A stretch of 20,493 nt of DNA from Patescibacteria group bacterium (GCA_018053685.1 JAGPKW010000003.1:1-20493), one strand, 5' to 3'; shown: positions 1 through 7,806, counted from the stretch's first letter. The notes: a model not told the origin generated them from the sequence alone. Made by a program: numbers and translations.

Positions 1-1667
1 TCAACAACATTTAAACCTATTTTATTAGCAATTGATTTTGCTGTTAAACTATAATCTCCAGTAACTATAATAGGACGAATACCTGCTTTATAACATTCTT
101 TTATCGCATCTTTAGCACTCTCACGTATAGGATCTTCTAAATATATTAACCCAATAAATACTAAATCATGTTCATTTTTATCTATTCTGTTAATACTAGT
201 ATTTTTATACGCGACAGCTAAAACTCTATAACCTTCTTGTGTTAATTCTTCATATTCTTTATTTAATAGATCAATATAATCTTGATTTAATTCTACTATT
301 TTATTACCCTCATCTAATACATACTTTGATTTTTCAAATATAACTTCAGGTGCCCCTTTGAAATATAAGGTCTTATTATTATTTTTATCTATTCTTAAAC
401 TTGCTGAGTATTTATATTTAGAGTCAAATGGAATTTCATCTATCTGGTCCTCTTGCTTTTCTAATTCGTGTTTAAATATTCCCATATTAGCAGCTTTTTC
501 TAATATTGCCTTTTCTGTCGCTTCGCCTCTAATTATCCAATCTTTATTAATATCATCTATATTCTCTATAAATGCTTTACTACAAAGTATTGCTGCTTTA
601 TAAATAACATAGTTACTATTTACATTATTAAAACTATATATACCCGCAACTTTCATTTTTGCTTCAGTTAATGTTCCTGTTTTATCTACTGCTATAACTG
701 AAATACTACCTAATGTTTCTGCTGCTGCTAATTTTCTTACTAAACCTTTCCTTTCTAATATTCTTTGCATACCAATTGCTAGTATTATTGTCATAGCCAT
801 TGGTAGCCCTTCTGGTATTGAAGATACAGCAATAGCAACAGATATTGTAAATATCTCTATAAAGCTACCACCCGTTAATATCCCCTCAATAAAAATAATG
901 AAACAAATTATTAAAACAATTTTACCTATCAATTTTGAAAATGTAGCTATTTTCTTCTGATATGGGGTCTGTTCTTCTTTTGTTTCCTTTACTAATCTTG
1001 TTATCCTACCAATCTCTGTATTCATGCCTATACTAGTTACTATCATCTTTCCTCCCCCATCTTCAACTATAGTACCCATATATGCCATATTATCTCTATC
1101 AGCGAGTGGTGTTTCCTCTTCTAATATATTTGTATGTTTTGATGCTGGAATCCACTCGCCAGTAAGAACAACCTCATTTATCTTAAGATTGTTACTTTCT
1201 ATTACTCTTCCATCTGCTGGAACTTTATCTCCTTCTTCTAAAAATACAATATCTCCTGGAACAATATTTTCAGCATTTATTTCCATTTTTCTATTATCTC
1301 TTAGAACTATAGCATTTAAACTTAATACGCTTTTCAATTTTGCTAAAGCCTTAGATGATTTATTCTCTTGAATATATCCAACAATTGTATTTAAAAAAAC
1401 TGAAATAAATATAACAATAGAATCAGAATATTCTTTTAATAATAAAGTTACTATACCTGCTATTATCAAAATATATATTAATGGAGTTTTAAATTGCTCA
1501 AAAAGTATTTCAAATTTAGAAGCTGATTTTTCTTTTTCGATTACATTCTTTCCATATTTTTTTTCTCGTAACAATATTTGGTCTTGAGATAAACCATTTT
1601 TAGAATTAGAGTCTAATATATTTTCTACTTCTGTAATTGATAGATTATGCCAATTTTTTCCTAACAT
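1..1667 (-). CDS. Type II cation-transporting P-type ATPase (C-terminus beyond window)
   Basis: The frame opens with ATG at 1667 and runs off the left edge, giving 555 codons of a protein that is usually near 900. It starts with a cation-ATPase N-terminal domain, followed by the first membrane pair (about residues 60-100) and an actuator domain with TGEW at 169-172, where most relatives have TGES; the catalytic Glu is kept. PEGLP at 285-289 lies in the fourth membrane helix and DKTGT starts at D328, the phosphorylated Asp. The nucleotide-binding domain follows, and VTGD lies near the edge. PEGLP is typical of type II pumps (Ca2+ and related ions), so ATP-driven export of Ca2+ or another cation across the cytoplasmic membrane is likely, but the ion-binding helices M5-M6 are outside the window. 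It begins 6 nt after the stop of a small membrane protein frame, so the two are probably cotranscribed. No Shine-Dalgarno is visible. Confidence 0.95.
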   Translation of the reverse strand, partial: MLGKNWHNLSITEVENILDSNSKNGLSQDQILLREKKYGKNVIEKEKSASKFEILFEQFKTPLIYILIIAGIVTLLLKEYSDSIVIFISVFLNTIVGYIQENKSSKALAKLKSVLSLNAIVLRDNRKMEINAENIVPGDIVFLEEGDKVPADGRVIESNNLKINEVVLTGEWIPASKHTNILEEETPLADRDNMAYMGTIVEDGGGKMIVTSIGMNTEIGRITRLVKETKEEQTPYQKKIATFSKLIGKIVLIICFIIFIEGILTGGSFIEIFTISVAIAVSSIPEGLPMAMTIILAIGMQRILERKGLVRKLAAAETLGSISVIAVDKTGTLTEAKMKVAGIYSFNNVNSNYVIYKAAILCSKAFIENIDDINKDWIIRGEATEKAILEKAANMGIFKHELEKQEDQIDEIPFDSKYKYSASLRIDKNNNKTLYFKGAPEVIFEKSKYVLDEGNKIVELNQDYIDLLNKEYEELTQEGYRVLAVAYKNTSINRIDKNEHDLVFIGLIYLEDPIRESAKDAIKECYKAGIRPIIVTGDYSLTAKSIANKIGLNVV

Positions 1668-1673
1668 TTTTAT

Positions 1674-1991
1674 ATTATTTATTTTTAGATTTTTCTTTTT
1701 TATTATTTTTGATAATCAAAACCAAAATGAAGCTGCTAACTATTATACTCAAAATTATAATAATTATAGTTGATAGATTATTATCCTGTTTTATTAACTC
1801 ACTATCTGCGCTCTGCAAATCTTCTTGTTGATTTAAGATATTATTATCATTTTTTCTGAATTATTTATTGTCTTGCTGATTGTATCAATTTCATTATCTA
1901 TAACTGATGTTGGCATAGTTCTCTCCATTTCTTTTAGATAATCAGCTGGCATAGTTAAAGCGGAAACCCTAGCAAAAGGACCTTTAGTCAC
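1674..1991 (-). pseudogene. Small single-pass membrane protein, frame broken at an A6 run
   Basis: Two adjacent frames look like one protein. The first runs from about GTG 1991 (or ATG 1952) through an acidic helical stretch ending INNSEK, then stops at 1833. If one A is added to the A6 run near 1855, or the ribosome slips back one base there, it reads on through a Gln/Asp-rich linker into a membrane helix of about 20 Ile/Leu/Val/Ser residues and a Lys-rich tail, ending with TAA at 1676-1674. The second frame has no ATG of its own. Topology would be soluble N-terminus, one membrane helix, basic C-terminus. The stop lies 6 nt before the P-type ATPase start, so a joint transcript is likely. Causes could be a real frameshift, a homopolymer sequencing error, or transcriptional slippage. 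Start codon and function are unknown. Confidence 0.5.
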
Positions 1992-2015
1992 CTCTTGTTT
2001 TAAACCTATGCAGAT

Positions 2016-2021
2016 ATTATA
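2016..2021 (-). promoter_or_regulatory. Candidate -10 box for the small membrane protein/ATPase unit
   Basis: A perfect TATAAT on the minus strand (2021-2016) lies between the methyltransferase stop and the small membrane protein frame. The -35 position holds only TTTATT, a weak match. Transcription would start near 2009, which argues against starting translation at the upstream ATG at 2063. Confidence 0.4.
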
Positions 2022-2074
2022 ACAAAAATACCTCATAAAATAAATAATATTTATACTATTCACATCTTACTTCT

Positions 2075-2839
2075 TTATTTTTTCCTAATTAATATAATGC
2101 TATTAGCGCTTGCTTTTTTTAATTGTCTAACTTTGCCTCTTTCAAAAAATCCTATAAATTCAAAATTACCTTCTAAATCTATAATCGTTTTTAGCTCCTG
2201 TGGAAATATAATTTTAAAATCCCCCTCATCTCTAGTTATTATTCTCTGGCCATTATCATTAACTTTCAATGTTATATCTTGATGAATTATTTGATTAATA
2301 TCATCTTTTGGGGTTATTTTATAGGTAGTCGTAATTTTTATATTTTTATGATTTATAGTCCATATTTGTTTTTCCCAGAATTTTGGATTACTCCAAGTCA
2401 TTGGTAAATTTTCTATTAAGAATAGTCCGCCAGAATTTAAACTATTAGAAACGCTTTTTAATAAATTCATAAGTTCCGCATTACTCTTGATATATATAAT
2501 AGACCCCATAAGAATAAAGGCAAAATCAACTTTATTTTTTAAAGAAAAATTAATCATATTAGCCTTAATTGTTTCTATGTCTAATTTTTCTTTTTTACCT
2601 TCTTTTTTCAGATAATTTAACATTTCCTTATTCATATCAAGTCCAATACATCTATAATTTCTTCTTGCAAATTCTCTTAATTGTAAACTAGTCCCACATG
2701 CAATATCTAAAATACTTTTAACATTAATTTTACTATATTTTTTTATAAATTCTTCAAATAAATTAACTTGTTTTTTTACATTAATAAAGCTAAAAGCAAT
2801 TTCATAATATTTTGGATTTTTATATAATTCCAATGACAT
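2075..2839 (-). CDS. Class I SAM-dependent methyltransferase, substrate unknown
   Basis: This 254-residue protein has the Rossmann-type methyltransferase signature: glycine-rich motif I as LDIACGTS at residues 44-51, the acidic residue after strand 2 in GLDMNKEM (D68, contacts the SAM ribose), and a later hydrophobic strand (FAFILMGS-like). The length and layout match small stand-alone methyltransferases annotated as methyltransferase domain 11/25 proteins. No extra domain shows the substrate; small molecule, RNA and protein are all possible. The start at 2839 is the only good ATG and has no Shine-Dalgarno. The gene ends 12 nt before the 2063 frame of the next small gene, so it may feed the same transcript. 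The family call is secure, the substrate is not. Confidence 0.85.
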   Translation of the reverse strand: MSLELYKNPKYYEIAFSFINVKKQVNLFEEFIKKYSKINVKSILDIACGTSLQLREFARRNYRCIGLDMNKEMLNYLKKEGKKEKLDIETIKANMINFSLKNKVDFAFILMGSIIYIKSNAELMNLLKSVSNSLNSGGLFLIENLPMTWSNPKFWEKQIWTINHKNIKITTTYKITPKDDINQIIHQDITLKVNDNGQRIITRDEGDFKIIFPQELKTIIDLEGNFEFIGFFERGKVRQLKKASANSIILIRKK

Positions 2840-2970
2840 ATATTTTTAATTATAAAAAATATTAATTATATTTACTGAATCATTTTATAAAGAAATAGAT
2901 ATGAGTTTATATCCTGCTTAATAAGTTAATCAACTAATAACTATATCCTACAGTATACTTAATAAAAAAT

Positions 2971-2993
2971 AAGCTAAATGATAGCTTGTTTTT
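2971..2993. terminator. Bidirectional hairpin terminator downstream of the Fic gene
   Basis: A 6-bp stem (AAGCTA/TAGCTT, loop AATGA) is followed by G and five T on the plus strand, and on the minus strand by A and six T. It lies 110 nt past the Fic stop. The rest of 2840-3102 holds no gene I can support. Confidence 0.6.
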
Positions 2994-3102
2994 GGCTCAA
3001 CACAGTATCTAAAATTATAACTTTTTTCAAGAATAAAGAAGGGTATTTTTATATTCCCAGGATTTAACTTAATTTATATTATAAAAATGCTTTTAATAAA
3101 TA

Positions 3103-4227
3103 TTATTCAAATAAATTTACATAATTTTGATATCTAAAAACTTTATTTCTTTTTTTCCCAGTAATTTCTTTTAATATACCTAAGTTGGTCATTTTATTCA
3201 TTAAAGATAAAGCGTTTGGATTTTTTAATCCAGTTATATTTTCAATATCTTTTATTGTTAAAATTGGTGTGTGAAACAAATAATTAAATACTAAAATAGC
3301 TTTTTGGGCAGACCTACCAAGGGATGATATTTTTTTAAGATCCTCTTCTCTTAATTTTATTATTTTTTTATTCGTTTCTATTGCTTGATTAGCGGTAATG
3401 GCAATTCCGTCTAAAAAAAATTTTAACCAACCCTCAATATCATCTTTTTCATGGACCGCATTAAGACGATCATAATATTCTTGTCTATATTTTTTAAAAA
3501 ACTCAGAAATGTAAAGAAGTGGCTTATGTAAAACCCCCTGCTGGCATAAATAAAATGTAATTAAAAGACGTCCAATTCTACCATTACCATCTAAAAATGG
3601 ATGAATATTTTCGAATTGAACATGAATTAGACCAGTTTTAATTAAGGTAGGAATATTTGCATTACTATTTAAAAACTTTTCCATATTATTTAATGCATTG
3701 TCTAGTTCTTGAGGTGGACAAGGTACAAAAGAAGCTCTACTAATTGTTGATCCGCCGATCCAATTTTGAGATTTTTTAAATTCTCCTGGCTCTTTAAACT
3801 CCCCTCTGACCCCATTTAGTAATATTTTATGAATCTCTTTTATTAATCTTAAACATAAAGGTAAATTTTCTAATCCTTTTAATCCATAATTTATTGCATT
3901 AATATAATTTAAAATTTCATCTACATCTTTGTGTATTTCTAAATCCTCCACATTAGCTTCTGCATTCAAAACATCTGCAAATGTTGCTTGTGTCCCTTCT
4001 ACTTGACTTGATAGAGTAGCCTCTTTTCTTATATACATTAATATAAAAAAATCAACATCAGGCAATGTTTCCGTAATACCATCTAGCCTTCCTAGTGCTA
4101 AATCGGCCTTTGAAAGTAGCATCTGGAGCTCTTCATCCATATTAATTTCAAAAGGCAAAGGATTAGGAACGAAAGCTTTATATTCCGCATCACCCTTTAA
4201 TTGTGTAACATATTTACCACTTCTCAT
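3103..4227 (-). CDS. Class II Fic protein, probable AMPylase with C-terminal winged helix
   Basis: This 374-residue protein has an N-terminal Fic_N region with an inhibitory motif S73-x3-E77-G78, the class II position in which the Glu blocks productive ATP binding. The Fic core has the full motif HPFLDGNGRIGR at 209-220: catalytic H209, Mg-binding D213, phosphate-binding GNGR. The C-terminal 70 residues look like a winged helix (ILTIKDIENITGL, then ALSLMNKMTNLGIL), as in other stand-alone Fic proteins of this type. Such enzymes move AMP from ATP to Ser/Thr/Tyr of a target protein, often themselves; the target cannot be read from sequence. The inhibitory helix is in cis, so no separate antitoxin is needed. 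The gene is monocistronic, behind a consensus promoter packed with repeats, which suggests that its own winged helix or another repressor controls it. Confidence 0.92.
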   Translation of the reverse strand: MRSGKYVTQLKGDAEYKAFVPNPLPFEINMDEELQMLLSKADLALGRLDGITETLPDVDFFILMYIRKEATLSSQVEGTQATFADVLNAEANVEDLEIHKDVDEILNYINAINYGLKGLENLPLCLRLIKEIHKILLNGVRGEFKEPGEFKKSQNWIGGSTISRASFVPCPPQELDNALNNMEKFLNSNANIPTLIKTGLIHVQFENIHPFLDGNGRIGRLLITFYLCQQGVLHKPLLYISEFFKKYRQEYYDRLNAVHEKDDIEGWLKFFLDGIAITANQAIETNKKIIKLREEDLKKISSLGRSAQKAILVFNYLFHTPILTIKDIENITGLKNPNALSLMNKMTNLGILKEITGKKRNKVFRYQNYVNLFE

Positions 4228-4245
4228 ACTAAATAATTTAATGAT

Positions 4246-4350
4246 AAACGTAGATAAATTTTTTCTTATCTATGTTTATCATTATAAAACGTAGATAAAA
4301 TTATGTCAATATATTTTAATCATAGATAAAAAGACCCTTATCTATATTTA
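4246..4350. repeat. Five-copy 13-bp operator-like repeat at the Fic promoter
   Basis: The motif AAACGTAGATAAA or close variants occurs at 4246-4258 (forward), 4266-4278 (reverse), 4287-4299 (forward), about 4319-4330 (forward) and 4338-4350 (reverse). The first two form a near-perfect 18-bp inverted repeat from 4240 to 4284. The -10 lies between copies two and three, and the -35 lies between copies three and four. The mixed orientation and promoter position fit binding sites for a dimeric transcription factor. Confidence 0.75.
4281..4309 (-). promoter_or_regulatory. Consensus sigma-70 promoter of the Fic gene
   Basis: On the minus strand TTGACA (4309-4304) is followed by a 17-bp spacer and TATAAT (4286-4281), a perfect consensus. 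Transcription would begin near 4274, inside one of the 13-bp repeats, giving a leader of about 47 nt with no Shine-Dalgarno. A promoter this strong flanked by repeats is usually one held down by a repressor. Confidence 0.85.
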
Positions 4351-4731
4351 TAACCTTAAAACATTATTTAAGTTTTATACATAGCTAATAAGCTATATAT
4401 AAAGATACTGCCCAAATTCAATACATGAAATTATAATATCTCTTAAGAATAGAAATGCATTAGCAGTGTTACTAATAAAATAATTTTGCTTTTTAATTTC
4501 GAATATTGTTTATTTAAATTTTTAATTTTAAAGTTTTTTCTTTTATTGTACCCTCTGTTTCGTTACTTAAATCAACCGTGCACTCAGACAAAAACAATAT
4601 GTTAATTATTAAAAAAGAAAATTATTAAATTTATCAGTTCAGAACTGTGAAATAAAAAAAGCTCTTATTTTAACTAAGAACTCCATTTGATACTATAGTA
4701 AAATACATTAGTTATTACTCTTGACTCAACA
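4351..4731. other. Intergenic stretch without a supportable gene
   Basis: This is AT-rich DNA with stops in all frames and no open frame above about 30 codons that looks coding. I see no tRNA or repeat array. Short patches of more balanced composition (near 4550-4590) could be remnants of older genes, but nothing identifiable remains. Confidence 0.5.
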
Positions 4732-4881
4732 ATGGCGTTGGGTGAACATCTAGTTCAATACCAGCAAGCGTTTCAATACTTCAGAGAATACAAAAAGAGA
4801 TGCGCTAGCATCTCATTTTTAATAGAAAAAATTGGACAAATTGGACAGTATGTAGCGTGTTATTATATTGACTTATATTGA
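4732..4881 (+). CDS. Possible 49-residue ORF or relic, unidentified
   Basis: An ATG at 4732 opens 49 codons with less AT-biased composition than its surroundings (MALGEHLVQYQQAF...). The frame spans the hairpin at 4797-4814 and a tandem 9-bp repeat (ATTGGACAA, ATTGGACAG at 4831-4848), which is odd for a real gene. It has no Shine-Dalgarno and I do not recognise it. It may be noncoding DNA from the end of a lost mobile element. Confidence 0.2.
   Translation: MALGEHLVQYQQAFQYFREYKKRCASISFLIEKIGQIGQYVACYYIDLY
4797..4820. terminator. Bidirectional terminator after the three-gene operon
   Basis: A perfect 7-bp stem (GAGATGC/GCATCTC, loop GCTA) has T-rich tails on both strands: ATTTTT on plus, TTTTTG after the stem on minus. 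It lies about 90 nt past the stop of the PD-(D/E)XK gene and would end that minus-strand transcript. Confidence 0.65.
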
Positions 4882-4908
4882 TAATTATTGGCTAATATTT
4901 AATAAATA

Positions 4909-6456
4909 TTATATATTTTTGTTTTTAAAATCATCCAACAGTTTATCTAGCTCACTTTGAAATAAAAAAATAGTATTCATTTTTTCTTTATCAAAATTAT
5001 CCTCTATAAAAGGCTCTACTGCGATATTATTTGACACAGAAAATACTCTTTTATGAATTTGTGTCATGAATTTTTTAATTCCTACCTGATTAATAATTTG
5101 TATAATTTCTTCAAACTCTTCGCAAGAAAAAATTGCAATTGGCATAGTTTTTAAATAAGAACTATCTATGCCTCTATTTTTGCATGCTTCTATTGTCATA
5201 TCTCTTATCAAGTCTAAATAAAAACTCATATACCAATTTTCTAATGTTAGAATAACTGGGAAAATATTTATTTTTTTATTAAATTTAAAGGTATTAAATT
5301 TATTATTTCTATAATCATCTATCCTTTCATATAATTGTATAGATGCTTTTACTATTTGATTTAATTCATTTTTTATTAATTCTTCATCCATCTCTATTTT
5401 TGCATCATACTGTATTCTTTTAGTTTTACATTCTATAAACATTGCAGAATCAATGTTATCATAAACTATCCAATCTGGAGTTTGTTTTTTTGGCTTAGAG
5501 TAAAATTCTTCTGGTAGTAACAAAAATTTCTTTTTATTTGCCCTTTTCATAACTTCTCCTATATATAACTCAAAAGATTTTCCAAAAGCTTGATCAAATA
5601 TTTTTTGTTCTTCCTTAGAATTAGATATATTATACCTTATTTTGAAATATATTCCTGAAGTAAATGCCCAAAATATCAATAAAACTAGTGGGCATAAAAA
5701 TATATTATTTTGATATTTTATTATTGGAAAAAATTCTAAAACAAAAAATTCATATTCAAATTTATGATCTAATTTTCTTTTTTTTGCCTCCTCTTTTAAT
5801 TTTTCGATATTTATTGAAAATAATTCTAAAAAACTATCTATTTTTGTTTTGTCTAAAATTGAGTATAAATCTTCTTTTTTTAATTCAAAATTATTTATAA
5901 AATAGCCTATTAAATAAAATCCGATGTAATATATTTCAATAACGGACAAATTAAATAATTTATTAATTAATTTATTTATCTCACTTTCTCCAAATATTTT
6001 ATAATATCTAAATAGATACGATGGATTATATGGATTTTTTTGCCATTTAAATTGTTGATGTGGAATTCTATTTAAGCTTAATCTCGCGTTTTTATCATTT
6101 ATAAATATTCTGGCTACATCATTTTCATAATCTTTTAATTTATTTAAATAATTAGAAAATTTATTCCATTTTTTTAAAGTTTCCTTACCATTATAATATT
6201 CTGAATAATTTATATTTTTACTATTGATTAATATCTCCCTTAAGAAAATTTCTAATTCCCAGTTAAAAATGGCTCTATGTATTTCATCAAAATCGTAAAA
6301 ACCTTCAGATACTGATATGTCATCTGGTAATTTATCTTTAAAATTTGAAATATATAAATGATAGTTATAAATTATATATATAGAATCATCTATTGATAAC
6401 TTATTAAGACAGTTTTTTAATGTTTTATAAGCATTATAAGCTTCTTGATTTTCCAT
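4909..6456 (-). CDS. PD-(D/E)XK nuclease-fold protein, third gene of a candidate defence operon
   Basis: This 515-residue protein has a mostly helical N-terminal region (1-285) with no motif I recognise, then a restriction-endonuclease-like core. E296 (FGKSFE) sits in the first core helix, PD at 327-328 (TPDW) gives the metal-binding Asp, and ECK at 342-344 gives the Glu and Lys of the (D/E)xK motif. Q367 in the following helix is placed as in many members. All catalytic positions are present, so it is likely an active Mg2+-dependent DNA or RNA nuclease. The N-terminal part may sense substrate or contact its partners. It follows the glycosylase-like gene by 8 bp. A hydrophobic stretch near 251-268 is more likely core packing than a membrane helix. 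Nuclease fold is fairly sure; function and family are not. Confidence 0.75.
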   Translation of the reverse strand: MENQEAYNAYKTLKNCLNKLSIDDSIYIIYNYHLYISNFKDKLPDDISVSEGFYDFDEIHRAIFNWELEIFLREILINSKNINYSEYYNGKETLKKWNKFSNYLNKLKDYENDVARIFINDKNARLSLNRIPHQQFKWQKNPYNPSYLFRYYKIFGESEINKLINKLFNLSVIEIYYIGFYLIGYFINNFELKKEDLYSILDKTKIDSFLELFSINIEKLKEEAKKRKLDHKFEYEFFVLEFFPIIKYQNNIFLCPLVLLIFWAFTSGIYFKIRYNISNSKEEQKIFDQAFGKSFELYIGEVMKRANKKKFLLLPEEFYSKPKKQTPDWIVYDNIDSAMFIECKTKRIQYDAKIEMDEELIKNELNQIVKASIQLYERIDDYRNNKFNTFKFNKKINIFPVILTLENWYMSFYLDLIRDMTIEACKNRGIDSSYLKTMPIAIFSCEEFEEIIQIINQVGIKKFMTQIHKRVFSVSNNIAVEPFIEDNFDKEKMNTIFLFQSELDKLLDDFKNKNI

Positions 6457-6464
6457 TCTTTTTC

Positions 6465-7199
6465 TTATATTACTTTTTTAATTTCTCTTAAAAAGTTATT
6501 TTGTTGTCCAGTGCTTGGAAAAGGAATTATATTTTTATTTACTATATTTATACTCTCAAAATCTTCTTTTGGAAAAGATTCAAACACACTTTTTTTTATT
6601 AATATAACCTTTGTTGGTTTATTTATTCTCATTTCTTTAATAAGTGCTTTTATTTTTTCTGATAAATAATATTGGTTGGAAGTATCTTTTAATATTATAT
6701 TTTCTTTTCCTTTCTTATAATCTTTATAACTTTGAATTGGATAATCTAAGAAATCTATTAAATAATATCCATCTTTTTTAAAATCTTCTAAATATTCTTT
6801 TTTAGGTTTTTTATCATAATGACCATAAATTGCTATCATTAAATTTTTAAAAAGATAATCTTTTTGTTTATCTAATTCTTCAAAATAAAAAAATCTATCT
6901 CCATCAGGAGGAGCTTCTGCAATTATAAGGTGAGATATTTTTCTAGGTTTATATTTTATTCTAGCTTCTTCTCTTTTTTGTTTTAGTTCTTCTTTCTTTT
7001 TTAATTCATTTTCAATTTTATTATAAAGTTCTGGGTCTATTATCTTATAAACATTTTTTATATACTCATAAAAATATTCCCAATCCATATTTTTTGGAAG
7101 TACTGACTGCATCACTATTGGTACTTTTCTTCTACCTTGTGGTGGAATAATTTTTTCACTTATGACTATATAGTCATCGCTATCTTTTTTATGCTCCAT
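6465..7199 (-). CDS. Uracil-DNA-glycosylase-like fold protein, second gene of candidate defence operon
   Basis: In this 244-residue protein the first 90 residues end in a charged helical segment. A Rossmann-like core then begins with LIIAEAPPDGDRFFY (92-105), reminiscent of the GEAPG motif of uracil-DNA glycosylases, followed by a segment ending GYYLIDF (around 144-150) and a late PFPSTGQQ (226-233), in the place where glycosylases have HPS. From memory of the family, proteins with this AEAPP...GFYLID pattern are usually left hypothetical and fall in the UDG-like superfamily. I therefore infer base recognition or excision in DNA, without assuming uracil as substrate. It sits 17 bp after the DUF4160 gene and 8 bp before the nuclease. 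No Shine-Dalgarno precedes its ATG, so translational coupling is likely. Confidence 0.6.
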   Translation of the reverse strand: MEHKKDSDDYIVISEKIIPPQGRRKVPIVMQSVLPKNMDWEYFYEYIKNVYKIIDPELYNKIENELKKKEELKQKREEARIKYKPRKISHLIIAEAPPDGDRFFYFEELDKQKDYLFKNLMIAIYGHYDKKPKKEYLEDFKKDGYYLIDFLDYPIQSYKDYKKGKENIILKDTSNQYYLSEKIKALIKEMRINKPTKVILIKKSVFESFPKEDFESINIVNKNIIPFPSTGQQNNFLREIKKVI

Positions 7200-7216
7200 G
7201 TTTTTAAAAACTAATA

Positions 7217-7585
7217 CTAATTATTACATTTATTCCAATATTCTTTTATAAAATCTAAATAATGCGGATTTTTTGAAAAAAACTTTTTTATTTTTGCAAT
7301 ATCCCCGTCTTTTATATCGCCCTTTGTCTTTTCAATAACCTCTAGTGTATCTATTGAAAAACTTGCATTTATATCTCTTTGATTTGATATAATATGAAAA
7401 TGAGGTGGATTGTGATCACTTGTTCTAACCTCAACCCTAAATCCGGTTCCATGAATATTACAAACCTGTCTTTTTATATAATATACCCCAACTTCAGGAT
7501 TAAATACTGTGTAATTAAAAAATTTGTCTAGATCTGATGCTATTTTATCCAAAGAGATATTATTTATATTGTCTATTCTATCCAT
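7217..7585 (-). CDS. DUF4160-like protein, first gene of candidate defence operon
   Basis: This small 122-residue protein carries the DUF4160 hallmark DHNPPHFHI at residues 57-65, followed by short strands and a helical tail ending EYWNKCNN. DUF4160 proteins are widespread, small, of unproved function, and often paired with DUF2442 proteins in loci that resemble toxin-antitoxin pairs; no DUF2442 partner is here. The His cluster could bind metal. It opens the operon behind its own promoter (TTGAAA, 16 bp, TATAGT), leader about 15 nt, and is followed after 17 bp by the UDG-like gene. It also has about 50 residues before the motif, longer than minimal family members. Family call is good, role is unknown. 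Confidence 0.75.
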   Translation of the reverse strand: MDRIDNINNISLDKIASDLDKFFNYTVFNPEVGVYYIKRQVCNIHGTGFRVEVRTSDHNPPHFHIISNQRDINASFSIDTLEVIEKTKGDIKDGDIAKIKKFFSKNPHYLDFIKEYWNKCNN

Positions 7586-7606
7586 AAATTTACACTAATA
7601 ATCTTT

Positions 7607-7634
7607 ACTATATAACCTTTGAGTATTTTTTCAA
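7607..7634 (-). promoter_or_regulatory. Promoter of the DUF4160/UDG-like/nuclease operon
   Basis: Minus strand TTGAAA (7634-7629), 16-bp spacer, TATAGT (7612-7607). The start would fall near 7600, about 15 nt before the first ATG. The single promoter and gaps of 17 and 8 bp make the three genes one unit. Confidence 0.65.
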
Positions 7635-7671
7635 TATATAATGCTTAAAGGGTTATTTTCAGTCCACCTTT

Positions 7672-7806
7672 TCAGTAGACGATCATTTCGTTTTTTTCTT
7701 TAATATTTTTGTTTTGTGATAGTTTATATTCCATTTTTAGCATTCTTTTTTCATCTTCTAATAATAGATTCAAAAGTGTTAGAATGGGGCCATTTTCTTC
7801 TGTCAT
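7672..7806 (-). CDS. Small 44-residue helical protein, unidentified
   Basis: ATG at 7806 opens 44 codons ending TGA at 7672 (MTEENGPILTLLNLL...). The product is predicted to be one or two charged amphipathic helices rich in Leu, Lys and Glu, with no known motif. It lies between the operon promoter and the divergent promoter at 7861. Just past its stop is a direct repeat of TTTTCAGT (7657-7664 and 7670-7677 on plus). It could encode a small regulator or antitoxin-like partner, but length and codon make-up alone are weak support. Confidence 0.35.
   Translation of the reverse strand: MTEENGPILTLLNLLLEDEKRMLKMEYKLSQNKNIKEKNEMIVY

Noticed and set aside
1910..2010. ykkC-type (guanidine) riboswitch ahead of the ATPase unit
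   Set aside because: The string GCTAGGGTTTCCGC recalls the 5' part of that RNA, but the conserved ACTGGTCCGAGAG part and the rest of the fold are absent, and the stretch reads as protein.
4240..4350. CRISPR-like repeats upstream of the Fic gene
   Set aside because: The units are 13 bp, alternate in orientation and have short uneven spacing around promoter boxes; no cas gene is near. Operator sites explain them better.
4550..4620. Possible minus-strand gene fragment near 4.6 kb
   Set aside because: About 35 codons without an ATG and without recognisable similarity; too little to support.
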